Of a DNA stretch of 15,514 nt, positions 8,159-15,514 are shown piece after piece (the first letter of the stretch is position 1; the number at the start of each line of letters is the position of its first letter). The DNA comes from Pleurocapsa sp. MO_226.B13. Lineage in GTDB: Bacteria; Cyanobacteriota; Cyanobacteriia; Cyanobacteriales; Xenococcaceae. Made by a program: the position numbers and the translations under genes. Where the stretch lies: contig JASJEI010000246.1 in NCBI GenBank assembly GCA_030064795.1, positions 1 through 15,514 on the forward strand, in the 5' to 3' direction. Under the pieces are notes generated by a model that saw only the letters and a program-made list of their open reading frames with translations, was not told the origin of the DNA and did no database searches.

Positions 8159-8206
8159 ATGATTATTTTATCTAGAATAAAATTTTGGATTTTTCTCATT
8201 TATTAG
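8159..8206 (+). CDS. Possible 15-residue leader peptide
   Basis: An ATG at 8159, preceded by GGAG at a spacing of 5 bases, opens MIILSRIKFWIFLIY before a TAG. The peptide is hydrophobic with two basic residues. It lies about 110 bases ahead of a hairpin with a T-run. In such AT-rich DNA a short frame of this kind can arise by chance. The ribosome site is the only positive sign, so this is a weak call. Confidence 0.15.
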   Translation: MIILSRIKFWIFLIY

Positions 8207-8308
8207 ACTAAAAAATACAGATTAATCTAGATTTAATCAATACTATATACTTGAATAATTGATAATTAATTGAAACTACAATGGTTATTTAGATATAGTT
8301 ATAACTTT

Positions 8309-8365
8309 CAATTGTTTTGATAATACTTGCATTAGGTATTATCACTATTTGCACAATTGTTTTTT
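8309..8365 (+). terminator. Candidate terminator or attenuator hairpin with T-run
   Basis: Inner arms TGATAATAC (8318-8326) and GTATTATCA (8336-8344) pair perfectly across a 9-base loop. Outer arms CAATTG (8309-8314) and CAATTG (8354-8359) also pair, and six Ts follow directly (8360-8365). The stems are AT-rich, so strength is doubtful. It could end transcription from the second PATAN gene or regulate entry into the third. Confidence 0.35.
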
Positions 8366-8528
8366 GTTATTTATTATTTTATATAGACTGGAGCCAATAT
8401 AAAAGTAATTTTAGTAACAGGACAATCATTAAGTATAAAAACAGGAATCGACTTTTGTTATCAATGTAGAAAATAAAGCTGAATATTGATTTTGCTATGA
8501 TTCCATCCCGATAAAAATATATAAAACT

Positions 8529-9737
8529 ATGAATAACAAAAGCCCAAATAAGTTATCTAATAACTTAATCTACTTTAAACAAAAACAGTTTACTGGTCAG
8601 ATCGATGTTCAAGGGAGCGGTAAAACTGTTTGGAGAATATATCTTTGCTTGGGTAGATTAGTTTGGGCAGATGGAGGGGTTCATCCACATCGGTCATGGA
8701 AAAGATTAATCGATAAGTATTGCCCCCAAGTTGATTGGTACTCTTTGGAAATTGACTTTAGTAGAAAAACCGATTTTGGTGACTATCACGTCTTAAGCGC
8801 GTTATTAGAGCGTAAATTAATTGGACGCGAGCAGGCAATTGAATTAGTCAAAACAAGAGCCACAGAAATTTTATTCGATTTACTTCATTTAGAAGCTCGA
8901 CAGCAGCTGCGAATAAATTCAGAAATAGCCTCTACCACTTCCTTTTTGACATCTGGTATGCAAATGTCCATTTCACTGGTAAACATCGAGCAAGTTCTTC
9001 ACGATGCCAATCAGTTATGGCTAATCTGGCACAAAAAGGGGTTGAGCAATTGGTCTCCTAACCTAGCACCGATGATGCGACAGCAAAATCGTCTTAGAGA
9101 AGAAGTATCGGGTATTGTCTATCAAAATTTTTTGCGCTTGCTTGATGGTCAACGTACCTTGAGGGATTTAAGCTCTAGAATGGGCAAAGACGTTCGCAAG
9201 TTAACCTCATCTTTAATTCCTTATGTTAAACAAGATTTGTTAGATATTGTTGAAGTAGATGATATTAAAGCACCTCATTACAGTCAAAAACTTTCTACAA
9301 AAGAAGCTCGTAAAGATTCAAACAAACCCTTAATTGCTTGTATTGATGATAGCCCCCAAATTTGTAAAATCATGGAGCAAATTATTACTGAATGCGGCTA
9401 TCGTTGTATTAGTATTCAAGAGTCCTTACAAGCACTTCCTTCTTTAATTAAAGCCGATCCTGATTTTATTTTTTTAGATATTGGAATGCCTATTGTTAAC
9501 GGTTACGAAATTTGTACTCAAGTGAGAAGAGTAAATAAGTTAAAGCATATTCCCATTGTTTTTCTGACTGGTAATGATGGCATTATCGATCGCGTCAGAG
9601 CCAAGGTTTCAGGGGCAAATGCTTTTATTCCCAAGCCTATAGAAGTAGATAAAATTGTCAATATTTTAGAAAAATATATTTCGGGGGAAACTTCTTCAGA
9701 CGAGCCTAAAGCCTCTATGAGTACTAATTTAGTTTAA
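8529..9737 (+). CDS. pixG: PATAN-REC response regulator (PatA/PixG type), copy 3
   Basis: A 402-residue regulator with the same layout as copy 2: PATAN/DUF4388 module (about 10-245), a lysine-rich linker (about 248-264) and a CheY-like receiver (about 266-385). PATAN motifs are KQFTGQIDV (19-27), WADGGVHPHRSWKR (46-59) and LLDGQRTLRDLSSRMGKD (204-221). Receiver residues are D273/D274 (IDDS), phospho-acceptor D317 (FLDIGMP), T347 (FLTGN) and K369 (IPKP), so all key positions are intact. By position it is the copy nearest to pixH and so matches pixG in the known pixG-pixH-pixI-pixJ-pixL order of Synechocystis. Which of the paralogs is the true ortholog cannot be decided by eye. It is expected to act as a phosphorylation-controlled output on the type IV pilus motor. 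A 351-base spacer separates it from pixH. Confidence 0.93.
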   Translation: MNNKSPNKLSNNLIYFKQKQFTGQIDVQGSGKTVWRIYLCLGRLVWADGGVHPHRSWKRLIDKYCPQVDWYSLEIDFSRKTDFGDYHVLSALLERKLIGREQAIELVKTRATEILFDLLHLEARQQLRINSEIASTTSFLTSGMQMSISLVNIEQVLHDANQLWLIWHKKGLSNWSPNLAPMMRQQNRLREEVSGIVYQNFLRLLDGQRTLRDLSSRMGKDVRKLTSSLIPYVKQDLLDIVEVDDIKAPHYSQKLSTKEARKDSNKPLIACIDDSPQICKIMEQIITECGYRCISIQESLQALPSLIKADPDFIFLDIGMPIVNGYEICTQVRRVNKLKHIPIVFLTGNDGIIDRVRAKVSGANAFIPKPIEVDKIVNILEKYISGETSSDEPKASMSTNLV

Positions 9738-10088
9738 AAAATTAAATAAAACCTGGCGAATCCTAATTATTTTAAATTATCGCTAATTTTAATTTATGCT
9801 AATAAAAAAACATTTAATTATTATTAATAGCCTAATAAAAAAAGTTTTTTTCTGAAAGATAAATATCCATTTGATTTGTCGCTACTAGCTTTCCATCGGC
9901 AATAATTTAACTATAGACAGATTTGGGTTTATTTTTTGCTGTCTCCAATTAATGCCAAATCATTAACCTCAGATCTTGGCGATTCAAGGATTTAAATTTT
10001 TGTAAAATCAGATGTTATTTTCAAGTTTTTTTTGGGAACTCTTGAATTAAGAGTATTGTTATTTCTGTTCTGGAGAATACTTAAAATT
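9738..10088. other. AT-rich spacer before pixH
   Basis: These 351 bases hold no gene. A 12-base direct repeat, CTAATAAAAAAA, occurs at 9799-9810 and 9832-9843, 33 bases apart. The second copy is followed by G and seven Ts (9845-9851). A dyad near pixH (10037-10054) is listed separately. A promoter for the pixH-pixI-pixJ group probably lies here, but no clear -35/-10 pair could be fixed. Confidence 0.35.
10037..10054 (+). promoter_or_regulatory. Dyad upstream of pixH, similar to the one upstream of the first PATAN gene
   Basis: ACTCTT and AAGAGT pair perfectly around GAATT (10038-10054). With the preceding A the left part reads AACTCTTGAATT, which matches AACTCCCGAATT in the palindrome at 5761-5780 in 10 of 12 positions. 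It is 35 bases ahead of the pixH start. A shared operator is possible; it is inferred only from this similarity. Confidence 0.3.
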
Positions 10089-10454
10089 ATGAGTAAAGTT
10101 TTAGTAGTCGATGATAGTCTGACTGATCGTAGAACTACCACTACCTACTTAGAGCAAGCTGGCTTAAGCGTTATGGACGTAGAAAGCGCGGAAGAAGCCT
10201 TAGAAAAAGTAGGACAATATCAACCCAATCTAATAGTTTTAGATGTAGTCATGGGTGGTCAAAGCGGTTTTGAACTATGCCGTACCCTCAAAGCAGATTT
10301 GGCTACCAAAGAAATTCCCGTGATCCTCTGTTCTTCTAAATCGACCGAAGCCGACAAAATGTGGGGAGATGTGGTGGGTGCCGATGCCTATCTTGCCAAA
10401 CCAGTTAACCGCGATGAATTGATTGACAAAGTACACCAACTTATTGCTAGTTAA
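10089..10454 (+). CDS. pixH: CheY-like response regulator PixH/PilH type
   Basis: A 121-residue stand-alone receiver. Key residues are D8 and D9 (VVDDS), phospho-acceptor D52 (IVLDVVMGGQSG), S82 or S83 (ILCSSKSTEADKMWG) and K104 (LAKPVNRDE). The 'SSKSTEADKMWG' stretch is typical of the PixH/PilH group of twitching and phototaxis systems, where the protein diffuses between the CheA kinase and its targets or works as a phosphate sink. The ATG at 10089 is chosen because the protein then starts MSKVLVVDD as in the family and has GGAG at 10072-10075; an upstream TTG at 10032 would add a 19-residue tail unlike the family. The pixI start follows 20 bases after its stop, so the two are co-transcribed. 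Confidence 0.94.
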   Translation: MSKVLVVDDSLTDRRTTTTYLEQAGLSVMDVESAEEALEKVGQYQPNLIVLDVVMGGQSGFELCRTLKADLATKEIPVILCSSKSTEADKMWGDVVGADAYLAKPVNRDELIDKVHQLIAS

Positions 10455-10474
10455 AATTATCAAGCGCAATATCA

Positions 10475-11056
10475 ATGTTAAGCACATCTGCTAATTCTGT
10501 ATCTCTGAATATTGCTAGTAATTCTAGTATTCAGTCTGAATCCAAACAAGTCCGCAAATTTTTACAATTTCAGCTAGGCAAAACCGAAAAAACTCACAAA
10601 TCAGTTGTTCAGGGTGACATCGCCTTATTAGATGCAGAAATCGTTACCGAAGTAATTACTATTTCTCCAGAAGATATTTTGCCCGTTCCTCAAATGTTTT
10701 ATTGCGTTTTAGGAATTTATGGCTGGCGGAGTGAAATGTTGTGGATTGTAGATTTAGAAAATTTATTAGGATATCCCCCACCCCTCAACGAAAGTAACAT
10801 CACCCAAGAACTTTTGGTCATGGTAGTTCAAGTTCAGGGGCAATCGATTGGCTTAGTGGTTTCGGGGATAGATAATTTAATAGAACACGATCTATCAAAG
10901 TTTAAATCTTCTTCAGCTGAAATTTTTTCGGAAGATGTTTTACCCTTTTTGCATGGATATTTTACTAGCGCAGACAATGACATAATTATGCTCATCGATC
11001 CAGAGGAAATATTGAACTTTTTCTCAATAAAAACTGAGTTTAATTACTCTCAGTAA
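10475..11056 (+). CDS. pixI: CheW-like adaptor PixI type
   Basis: A 193-residue CheW-family protein expected to join the receptor to the CheA-type kinase in the cytoplasmic signalling array. After a low-complexity, serine-rich N-terminus (1-25) the domain starts at KFLQFQLG (28-35). It continues with DIALLDAEIVTEVITISPED (48-67), the conserved VPQMFYCVLGIYGWRSEMLW (71-90), IVDLENLLGY (91-100), LVMVVQVQGQSIGLVVSGID (114-133) and the closing strand NDIIMLIDPEEIL (168-180). This last segment matches the 'LDxxxLL' end of CheW domains. It sits between pixH (20 bases) and pixJ (79 bases), the usual pix order. The sequence around its stop codon (11033-11054) forms an imperfect 22-bp palindrome. Confidence 0.93.
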   Translation: MLSTSANSVSLNIASNSSIQSESKQVRKFLQFQLGKTEKTHKSVVQGDIALLDAEIVTEVITISPEDILPVPQMFYCVLGIYGWRSEMLWIVDLENLLGYPPPLNESNITQELLVMVVQVQGQSIGLVVSGIDNLIEHDLSKFKSSSAEIFSEDVLPFLHGYFTSADNDIIMLIDPEEILNFFSIKTEFNYSQ

Positions 11057-11099
11057 TAAGTGATTTTTATAGTTAATTTCATCAGTAATTAAGACCAAG

Positions 11100-11113
11100 T
11101 ATTTGTACAAATA
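11100..11113 (+). promoter_or_regulatory. Perfect 14-bp palindrome upstream of pixJ
   Basis: TATTTGTACAAATA is its own reverse complement and ends 22 bases before the pixJ start codon, in the 79-base pixI-pixJ spacer. It may be a binding site for a dimeric regulator or part of an RNA hairpin in the leader. It does not fit the NtcA pattern GTA-N8-TAC. Confidence 0.35.
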
Positions 11114-11135
11114 ATTCAAAAAAGAAAGCAAAATT

Positions 11136-14100
11136 ATGGATGTATCTAGTACTCATCAAGAGCAAAACATTTCTAATGTGACTGTAGAATCCAATGGTTC
11201 TAAATCCGATCTAGTTCAAAAAATTAAAACCAGTCTCTACAAACAAGAACGCGATCGCCTGTGGAGAGTTATGAAACAGGTTCGTAACTCGGTCAAACAA
11301 GATGACTTTTTCAACAATTTGGTCAAGGTGGTGCAGCATGAATTAAAAGTAGACCGCGTTTTAGTCTATCGTTTCACTGGCGATAGTGACGGAGAAGTAG
11401 TAGCCGAAGCGATCGTTCCTGGATGGACACCAGCGTTAAATGAAATTATTTCCTGTAATTTTTTTGGCGGTCAAAAAGCACTAGACTTTTCCACTCAAGG
11501 TTCGATCGCGATTGAAGATCGAGATAGTAGCAAACTCACTCCCTACCAAAAACAGCTATTCGAGAAATACCAGGTACGGGCTTCTCTAGCATTGCCGATT
11601 TTGCTCGATTCTGTGACTTCGGACAATGGTTATCAACTAAATAAAGTCTGGGGTCTTTTAGTAGTGCAGCAATGTGATAATTCCCGTCAGTGGCAAGAAG
11701 ACGAAATCAACTTGCTCTATCAGTTGACGATGGAATTGACCCGTGTCTTACAATCTTCCGCTCATTATTCTCAATCCGAGCGAGAAGATTTGGTAACCGC
11801 GAATAAACAGTCATTACAGGAGATGCTGCAAGAGATTCGCACCTCTCTTAAAGGCGACCGTGCTTGGGTTTATACTTTTAATCCCGACTACAGCGGTCAA
11901 GTGATTGTTGAATCAGCAGCAAAGCAACTTCCACCAGCAGGTTCTGTTTTTGATTACGATGGCACAATTACTGCCGAAAACTGCAAAGCTGAATATGTAG
12001 TTAATGATATTTATAATCAGGGCTTCCAACACTGTTTGCTCGCCTCTTTGGAAGCGATTGAAGCCAAATCCTATATTGCTGTTCCGATTAAATCTGGCGA
12101 TCGCTTATTGGGTATGTTGGCAGTTTTCCAAAGTACTTCCCGCAAGTGGCTCAAGTCTGAAGTTGAATTGATCCACAGATATAGTGCTAAAGCCAGCTAT
12201 CCCACGCAACAAATAAGCTTGGTTTATGATGCACAATTTCAGGCTAAACAACTCGAAGCATTTGCCAGCAAAGATGTTGTAACTGCGGTTAGCCTCCAGG
12301 CAAAAAGGGCAATGGAGCAAAAATTAGGTCAGATCCGCACCTTTTTAAATGCAGATCGAGTTCTAATCTATGGTTTTAATCCCGATGGTAGCGGAGAAAT
12401 TATCGCCGAGTCAGTAGACTCGATGTGGAAAAGAGCATCCAACTCTTTTGACAACGATTGCTTTGTCACTCCCGACAACTGTCAAGCCAAGTATGTTGCT
12501 AACGACATTTACAATAAAGATGTAGCACCCTGTTTTATCGAACAGATAGAATCACTAGAGGCTAAGGCTTATATTATCGTTCCTATTTACTCTGGCGAGT
12601 GCCTTTTGGGAATGCTAGGAGTATATCAAAATTCTGGTACTCGCAATTGGCAAGAGTCTGAAATTCAGCTAGTAATGGAGTACGCACCTAAATTTAGTCT
12701 TCCTCTAGAACAAACTAGCGAACTCCGCAATCTCAAGTTTAAAGCCAAACAAGCAGAATTAATTTCCGAACAAGATTTCTTGACTTCTATCAGTCAAAAT
12801 GCCGAGCAGATGATGCAAAGTTGGCTGGACAAGATACGCGCCTCGATGAAAATAGATCGAGCGGTAGTCTTTGCTTTTAATCCAGATTGGAGTGGCAAAA
12901 TTTTAGCAGAATCTATGGGCGCGAAGTGGAAACCCGCAGGTTCGGTGCTAGATTATGACTTTCACTTTAAGGGCGGAGAATTTGAGCCTTACTACGTGGC
13001 TAATAATGTTCAAACCAAAGGACTGGCTGGCGCAGTATTAGAAAAATTTGAGGAAATCGAGGCTAAAGCCTATATCGTGGTGCCAATTCATACTAACAAC
13101 CAACTTTTGGGCGTATTAGGAGTCTATCAAAACTCCGCTCCGCGAAACTGGCAAGAATCTGATATCGAGCAGCTACAAGAATATGCGGTTCGTTTTGTTA
13201 AGCCCCTGCAACAGACCTCTTTTTTACGTAACGCTCAATTCCAAAGCGATCGCATGGAAAAAGCGTTTAAAAGAGAAAAAAGCCTCTCCAAAGTTCTAGA
13301 GAAAGTTCGTTTATCCAAAGACGAGAAAGCAGTTTGGCAAATTGCCACCGATGAGGGACGCAAAATCTTAGATGTCGATCGCGTATCTATCTATCGCTTT
13401 AATCCCGACTGGAGTGGTAACTTCGTTGCCGATTCTGCTGCTCCTGGCTGGTCCGATCTGACTAAAATTATTCCTTTTATTGAAGATACTTTTCTGCAAA
13501 ACACTAAAGGTGGACGTTATAAAAACGGTGAAACCTTTGCCGTAGAAGACATCTATCTTCAAGGTCACAAACAGTGTCACATCGAACTACTCGAACAAAT
13601 GGAAGCCAGAGCCTATGCCCTCGCTCCGATCTTTATTGCCGATAGCAATATGTTTGGCAGCAAAAAACTCTGGGGCTTGATTGGCTGTTACCAGAACAAA
13701 GGAGCGCGTGTCTGGCAAGACTATGAAGTAGAAACCCTCAGACAACTCGGTCTGCAAGTAGGGGTGGCTATGCAGCAAATCAGCTACATGACCAAGCTAG
13801 AAAAGCAGGCAGAACTAGAGAAAACTAGCAGTAAAATTAGCGAACAAATTCGTACCGCCAAAAATATTGACGAAGTTTTCAAAGTCACAACCCAAGAAGT
13901 ACTCAAGGCCCTCAAGGTAGATCGAACTATTGTTTATCAGTTTAATGAGGATTTTAGCGGTCAGGTAGTAGCTGAATCAGTGGCGGGTAATTGGGTTTCT
14001 TTGTTAGTAGAGCAAGAAAGTGACGACACTATTAGTAGCAGTCGCACCGAAAACGCTCGTTGTGTTCTGCGTAAGTGGGCATCCGATGACATTACCGATA

Positions 14101-15449
14101 CCGACACCTATATGGAAAAAACCAAAGGTGGCAGATATACCAGTGAAGGTAAGAAATATACAGTCGTCGATGACATTTATACCCAAAAATTCCCTGAGTG
14201 CTACGTCAAATCCCTAGAGAAATATCAAGCCAGAGCCTATATTATTGCTCCTATTTTCCAAGAGGATAAATTGTGGGGACTGTTGGGTGTTTATCAAAAC
14301 TCTGGTACGCGAGCTTGGCAGACTATGGAAGCCGACCAGATCGCGCAGTTAGCCAATCAGTTGGGAATTGCTATTCAACAGGTTGACTACTACGAACAGT
14401 TAAGAATTCAGTCAGAGGATTTAACTAAAACAGTAGCCAGAGAAAAAGCTGCCAGAGAAGAACTACAAAAACAGGCTCTCGATATTTTGAAAACTGTCAG
14501 ACCTGCATTTAGTGGAGACTTAACCGTTAGAGCCAAAGTTACAGAAAGCGAAATCGGTACAGTTGCAGGAGCTTACAATACCACCCTAGATTCACTAAAA
14601 GGAATTGTAGAACAGGTACAAGCTGCTGCTACCCAGGTAACAGAAACTACAGGCTCTAGTAGTACCGCGATTAAAGGCTTGTCCTTGCAGTCGGAAAGAC
14701 AATTACAAGAGCTACAGCAGGCTTTAGATCGAGTCCAAGCGATGATTGATGCTTCGACTGTCACTACCGAAAATGCCCAAAAAGTAGAAGCAGCGATCGA
14801 ACAGGCAAACCAAACCGTCCAGACTGGCGATCGCGCCATGAATAACACTGTAGACAGTATCACTAGTATTCGCGAAACTGTAGCCGATGCAGGGAAACGA
14901 GTTAAGCGTCTGAGTGATTCTTCTCAGAAAATTTCTAAGGTAGTGAGTCTAATTAGTAGTTTTGCCACTCAAACCAACCTGTTAGCATTAAACGCTGCTC
15001 TAGAAGCAACTCGTGCTGGTGAATACGGTAAAGGATTTGCGGTAGTAGCGGACGAGGTTCGCAATCTATCTTTGCAATCTACTGAGGCGACTACAGAAAT
15101 CGAGAAACTAGTCCGAGAAATCCAGGAAGAGACTCAAGAAGTAGCTGCTGCAATGGAGGCTGGTGTCGAACAGGTAGTTGAAGGAACAAATCTAGTCAGT
15201 CAAACCCGTGAAAGCTTGAATGAAATTGTCTCTGCAACCGCAGAAATTAAGGATTTGGTTCAAGGGATCACCAGTGCTGCTAACGTTCAAACTCAAGAGG
15301 CTGCGTCGGTAACGCAGGTTATGGGACAGGTAGCCGAAATTGCCAATGAAACTTCTCAAGATTCGAGTAAAATCTCGATTTCTTTTGAGCAATTAGAACA
15401 ATTGGCACAAAACTTACAGGCTAGCGTATCTAAATTCAAAGTCAAGTAA
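11136..15449 (+). CDS. pixJ: Six-GAF methyl-accepting chemoreceptor, PixJ type
   Basis: A 1437-residue soluble receptor: no signal peptide or transmembrane helix is visible. Six GAF domains lie at about 58-205, 226-358, 392-527, 558-694, 720-883 and 900-1083, then a HAMP-like segment (about 1110-1163) and the MCP signalling domain (about 1200-1430). Its hairpin tip, [20 protein letters not shown] (1280-1299), runs on into [16 protein letters not shown]. In cyanobacteriochromes a bilin attaches to a Cys nine residues after the Asp of 'DIY/DIF'. GAF5 has C814-H815 here, the canonical pair. GAF6 (C1022-Y), GAF2 (C300-L) and GAF3 (C466-F) keep the Cys. GAF4 (A633) and GAF1 (Y137) lack it. GAF3 also has C442-F443 near the place of the DxCF cysteine. 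Light sensing for phototaxis is therefore likely but bilin binding is inferred. GAF2-4 look like internal duplications with similar helical linkers. It should signal through PixI to a CheA that lies outside the window. Confidence 0.94.
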   Translation: MDVSSTHQEQNISNVTVESNGSKSDLVQKIKTSLYKQERDRLWRVMKQVRNSVKQDDFFNNLVKVVQHELKVDRVLVYRFTGDSDGEVVAEAIVPGWTPALNEIISCNFFGGQKALDFSTQGSIAIEDRDSSKLTPYQKQLFEKYQVRASLALPILLDSVTSDNGYQLNKVWGLLVVQQCDNSRQWQEDEINLLYQLTMELTRVLQSSAHYSQSEREDLVTANKQSLQEMLQEIRTSLKGDRAWVYTFNPDYSGQVIVESAAKQLPPAGSVFDYDGTITAENCKAEYVVNDIYNQGFQHCLLASLEAIEAKSYIAVPIKSGDRLLGMLAVFQSTSRKWLKSEVELIHRYSAKASYPTQQISLVYDAQFQAKQLEAFASKDVVTAVSLQAKRAMEQKLGQIRTFLNADRVLIYGFNPDGSGEIIAESVDSMWKRASNSFDNDCFVTPDNCQAKYVANDIYNKDVAPCFIEQIESLEAKAYIIVPIYSGECLLGMLGVYQNSGTRNWQESEIQLVMEYAPKFSLPLEQTSELRNLKFKAKQAELISEQDFLTSISQNAEQMMQSWLDKIRASMKIDRAVVFAFNPDWSGKILAESMGAKWKPAGSVLDYDFHFKGGEFEPYYVANNVQTKGLAGAVLEKFEEIEAKAYIVVPIHTNNQLLGVLGVYQNSAPRNWQESDIEQLQEYAVRFVKPLQQTSFLRNAQFQSDRMEKAFKREKSLSKVLEKVRLSKDEKAVWQIATDEGRKILDVDRVSIYRFNPDWSGNFVADSAAPGWSDLTKIIPFIEDTFLQNTKGGRYKNGETFAVEDIYLQGHKQCHIELLEQMEARAYALAPIFIADSNMFGSKKLWGLIGCYQNKGARVWQDYEVETLRQLGLQVGVAMQQISYMTKLEKQAELEKTSSKISEQIRTAKNIDEVFKVTTQEVLKALKVDRTIVYQFNEDFSGQVVAESVAGNWVSLLVEQESDDTISSSRTENARCVLRKWASDDITDTDTYMEKTKGGRYTSEGKKYTVVDDIYTQKFPECYVKSLEKYQARAYIIAPIFQEDKLWGLLGVYQNSGTRAWQTMEADQIAQLANQLGIAIQQVDYYEQLRIQSEDLTKTVAREKAAREELQKQALDILKTVRPAFSGDLTVRAKVTESEIGTVAGAYNTTLDSLKGIVEQVQAAATQVTETTGSSSTAIKGLSLQSERQLQELQQALDRVQAMIDASTVTTENAQKVEAAIEQANQTVQTGDRAMNNTVDSITSIRETVADAGKRVKRLSDSSQKISKVVSLISSFATQTNLLALNAALEATRAGEYGKGFAVVADEVRNLSLQSTEATTEIEKLVREIQEETQEVAAAMEAGVEQVVEGTNLVSQTRESLNEIVSATAEIKDLVQGITSAANVQTQEAASVTQVMGQVAEIANETSQDSSKISISFEQLEQLAQNLQASVSKFKVK

Positions 15450-15469
15450 GGATAGTGACTTTCTAACTA

Positions 15470-15514
15470 TGAATTCTGAAATAGAAACTATCTATTTCAG
15501 AATTCAAAATTTTT
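15470..15514 (+). terminator. Strong rho-independent terminator after pixJ
   Basis: A perfect 16-bp stem (15470-15485 with 15491-15506) encloses the 5-base loop AACTA, and Ts follow at 15510-15514 at the window edge. It begins 21 bases after the pixJ stop. The mirrored A/T tails mean it may also work in the opposite direction. Confidence 0.8.

Larger units (their letters stand above)
8066..8528. other. Long AT-rich spacer between PATAN-REC genes
   Basis: These 463 bases are very AT-rich. They hold a possible 15-codon leader frame (8159-8206) and a hairpin followed by six Ts (8309-8365), both listed separately. A short dyad, GATTAA...TTAATC, occurs at about 8220-8238. No longer gene is visible. 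The length suggests that the third PATAN gene has its own promoter or a regulated leader. Confidence 0.4.

Noticed and set aside
9799..9851. A7-G-T7 and the CTAATAAAAAAA repeat as a terminator
   Set aside because: A7-G-T7 leaves no room for a loop, and the repeat is direct rather than inverted; low-complexity AT DNA explains it.
10032..10088. TTG start that would extend PixH by 19 residues
   Set aside because: The extension is unlike any receiver protein and lacks a ribosome site; the ATG at 10089 with GGAG upstream gives the family N-terminus.
11099..11112. NtcA-type site GTA-N8-TAC before pixJ
   Set aside because: The second half reads AAT where TAC is needed; only the symmetric TATTTGTACAAATA stands.
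665..14834. Repeated GCGATCGC as part of a CRISPR or repeat array
   Set aside because: Copies are scattered singly at irregular distances, most of them in coding DNA; this is the known HIP1 octamer of cyanobacteria.
12105..15392. Antisense open frames within pixJ
   Set aside because: They lie opposite well-conserved GAF and MCP coding sequence, have no recognisable domains and are frame shadows.

Overview
The window looks like chromosomal DNA of a cyanobacterium. Twelve copies of the HIP1 octamer GCGATCGC are present (starts at 665, 1368, 3047, 3263, 3356, 3621, 4198, 4992, 11251, 12097, 13246, 14827). The right half is a chemotaxis-like Pix/Tax (phototaxis) locus with PatA-type regulators, which is characteristic of cyanobacteria. 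The genus cannot be fixed from the sequence. No mobile element, RNA gene or CRISPR array was seen.

Left part (1-5624, all minus strand, read right to left): a surface-polysaccharide type cluster. It starts with a secreted right-handed beta-helix protein (3492-5624), translationally coupled to a family 4 glycosyltransferase (2228-3502). After a 188-bp gap with an odd GC-rich hairpin patch come a family 2 glycosyltransferase (1266-2039), a SAM methyltransferase (472-1236) and a second family 2 glycosyltransferase of the ExoA type (1-459) that runs off the left edge. The likely joint role is building or modifying an extracellular glycan; no substrate can be named.

Middle (5625-5949): a divergent intergenic region with a candidate promoter for the right-hand genes. 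Its -10 box is flanked by two dyads.

Right part (5950-15449, all plus strand): a pix-type signalling locus. There are three tandem paralogs of the PatA/PixG family: a PATAN-only protein (5950-6711) and two PATAN-REC proteins (6887-8065, 8529-9737). They are followed by a stand-alone CheY-like regulator (pixH, 10089-10454), a CheW-like adaptor (pixI, 10475-11056) and a very long soluble chemoreceptor (pixJ, 11136-15449) with six GAF domains, a HAMP and an MCP signalling domain. A strong 16-bp-stem terminator closes the window. The usual CheA-type kinase (pixL) is not in the window. Expected logic: the receptor senses light or another signal and controls, through PixI, a CheA that lies elsewhere. 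That kinase would phosphorylate PixH and the REC domains of the PATAN proteins, which in known systems act on the type IV pilus motor.

Most notable: the threefold PatA-like output layer whose first copy lacks its receiver domain; the six-GAF receptor in which four GAFs keep a cysteine at the cyanobacteriochrome chromophore position and two do not; related dyads in front of the first patA-like gene and pixH; and the complete absence of HIP1 sites from about 5.0 to 11.25 kb, although the flanks carry them densely.
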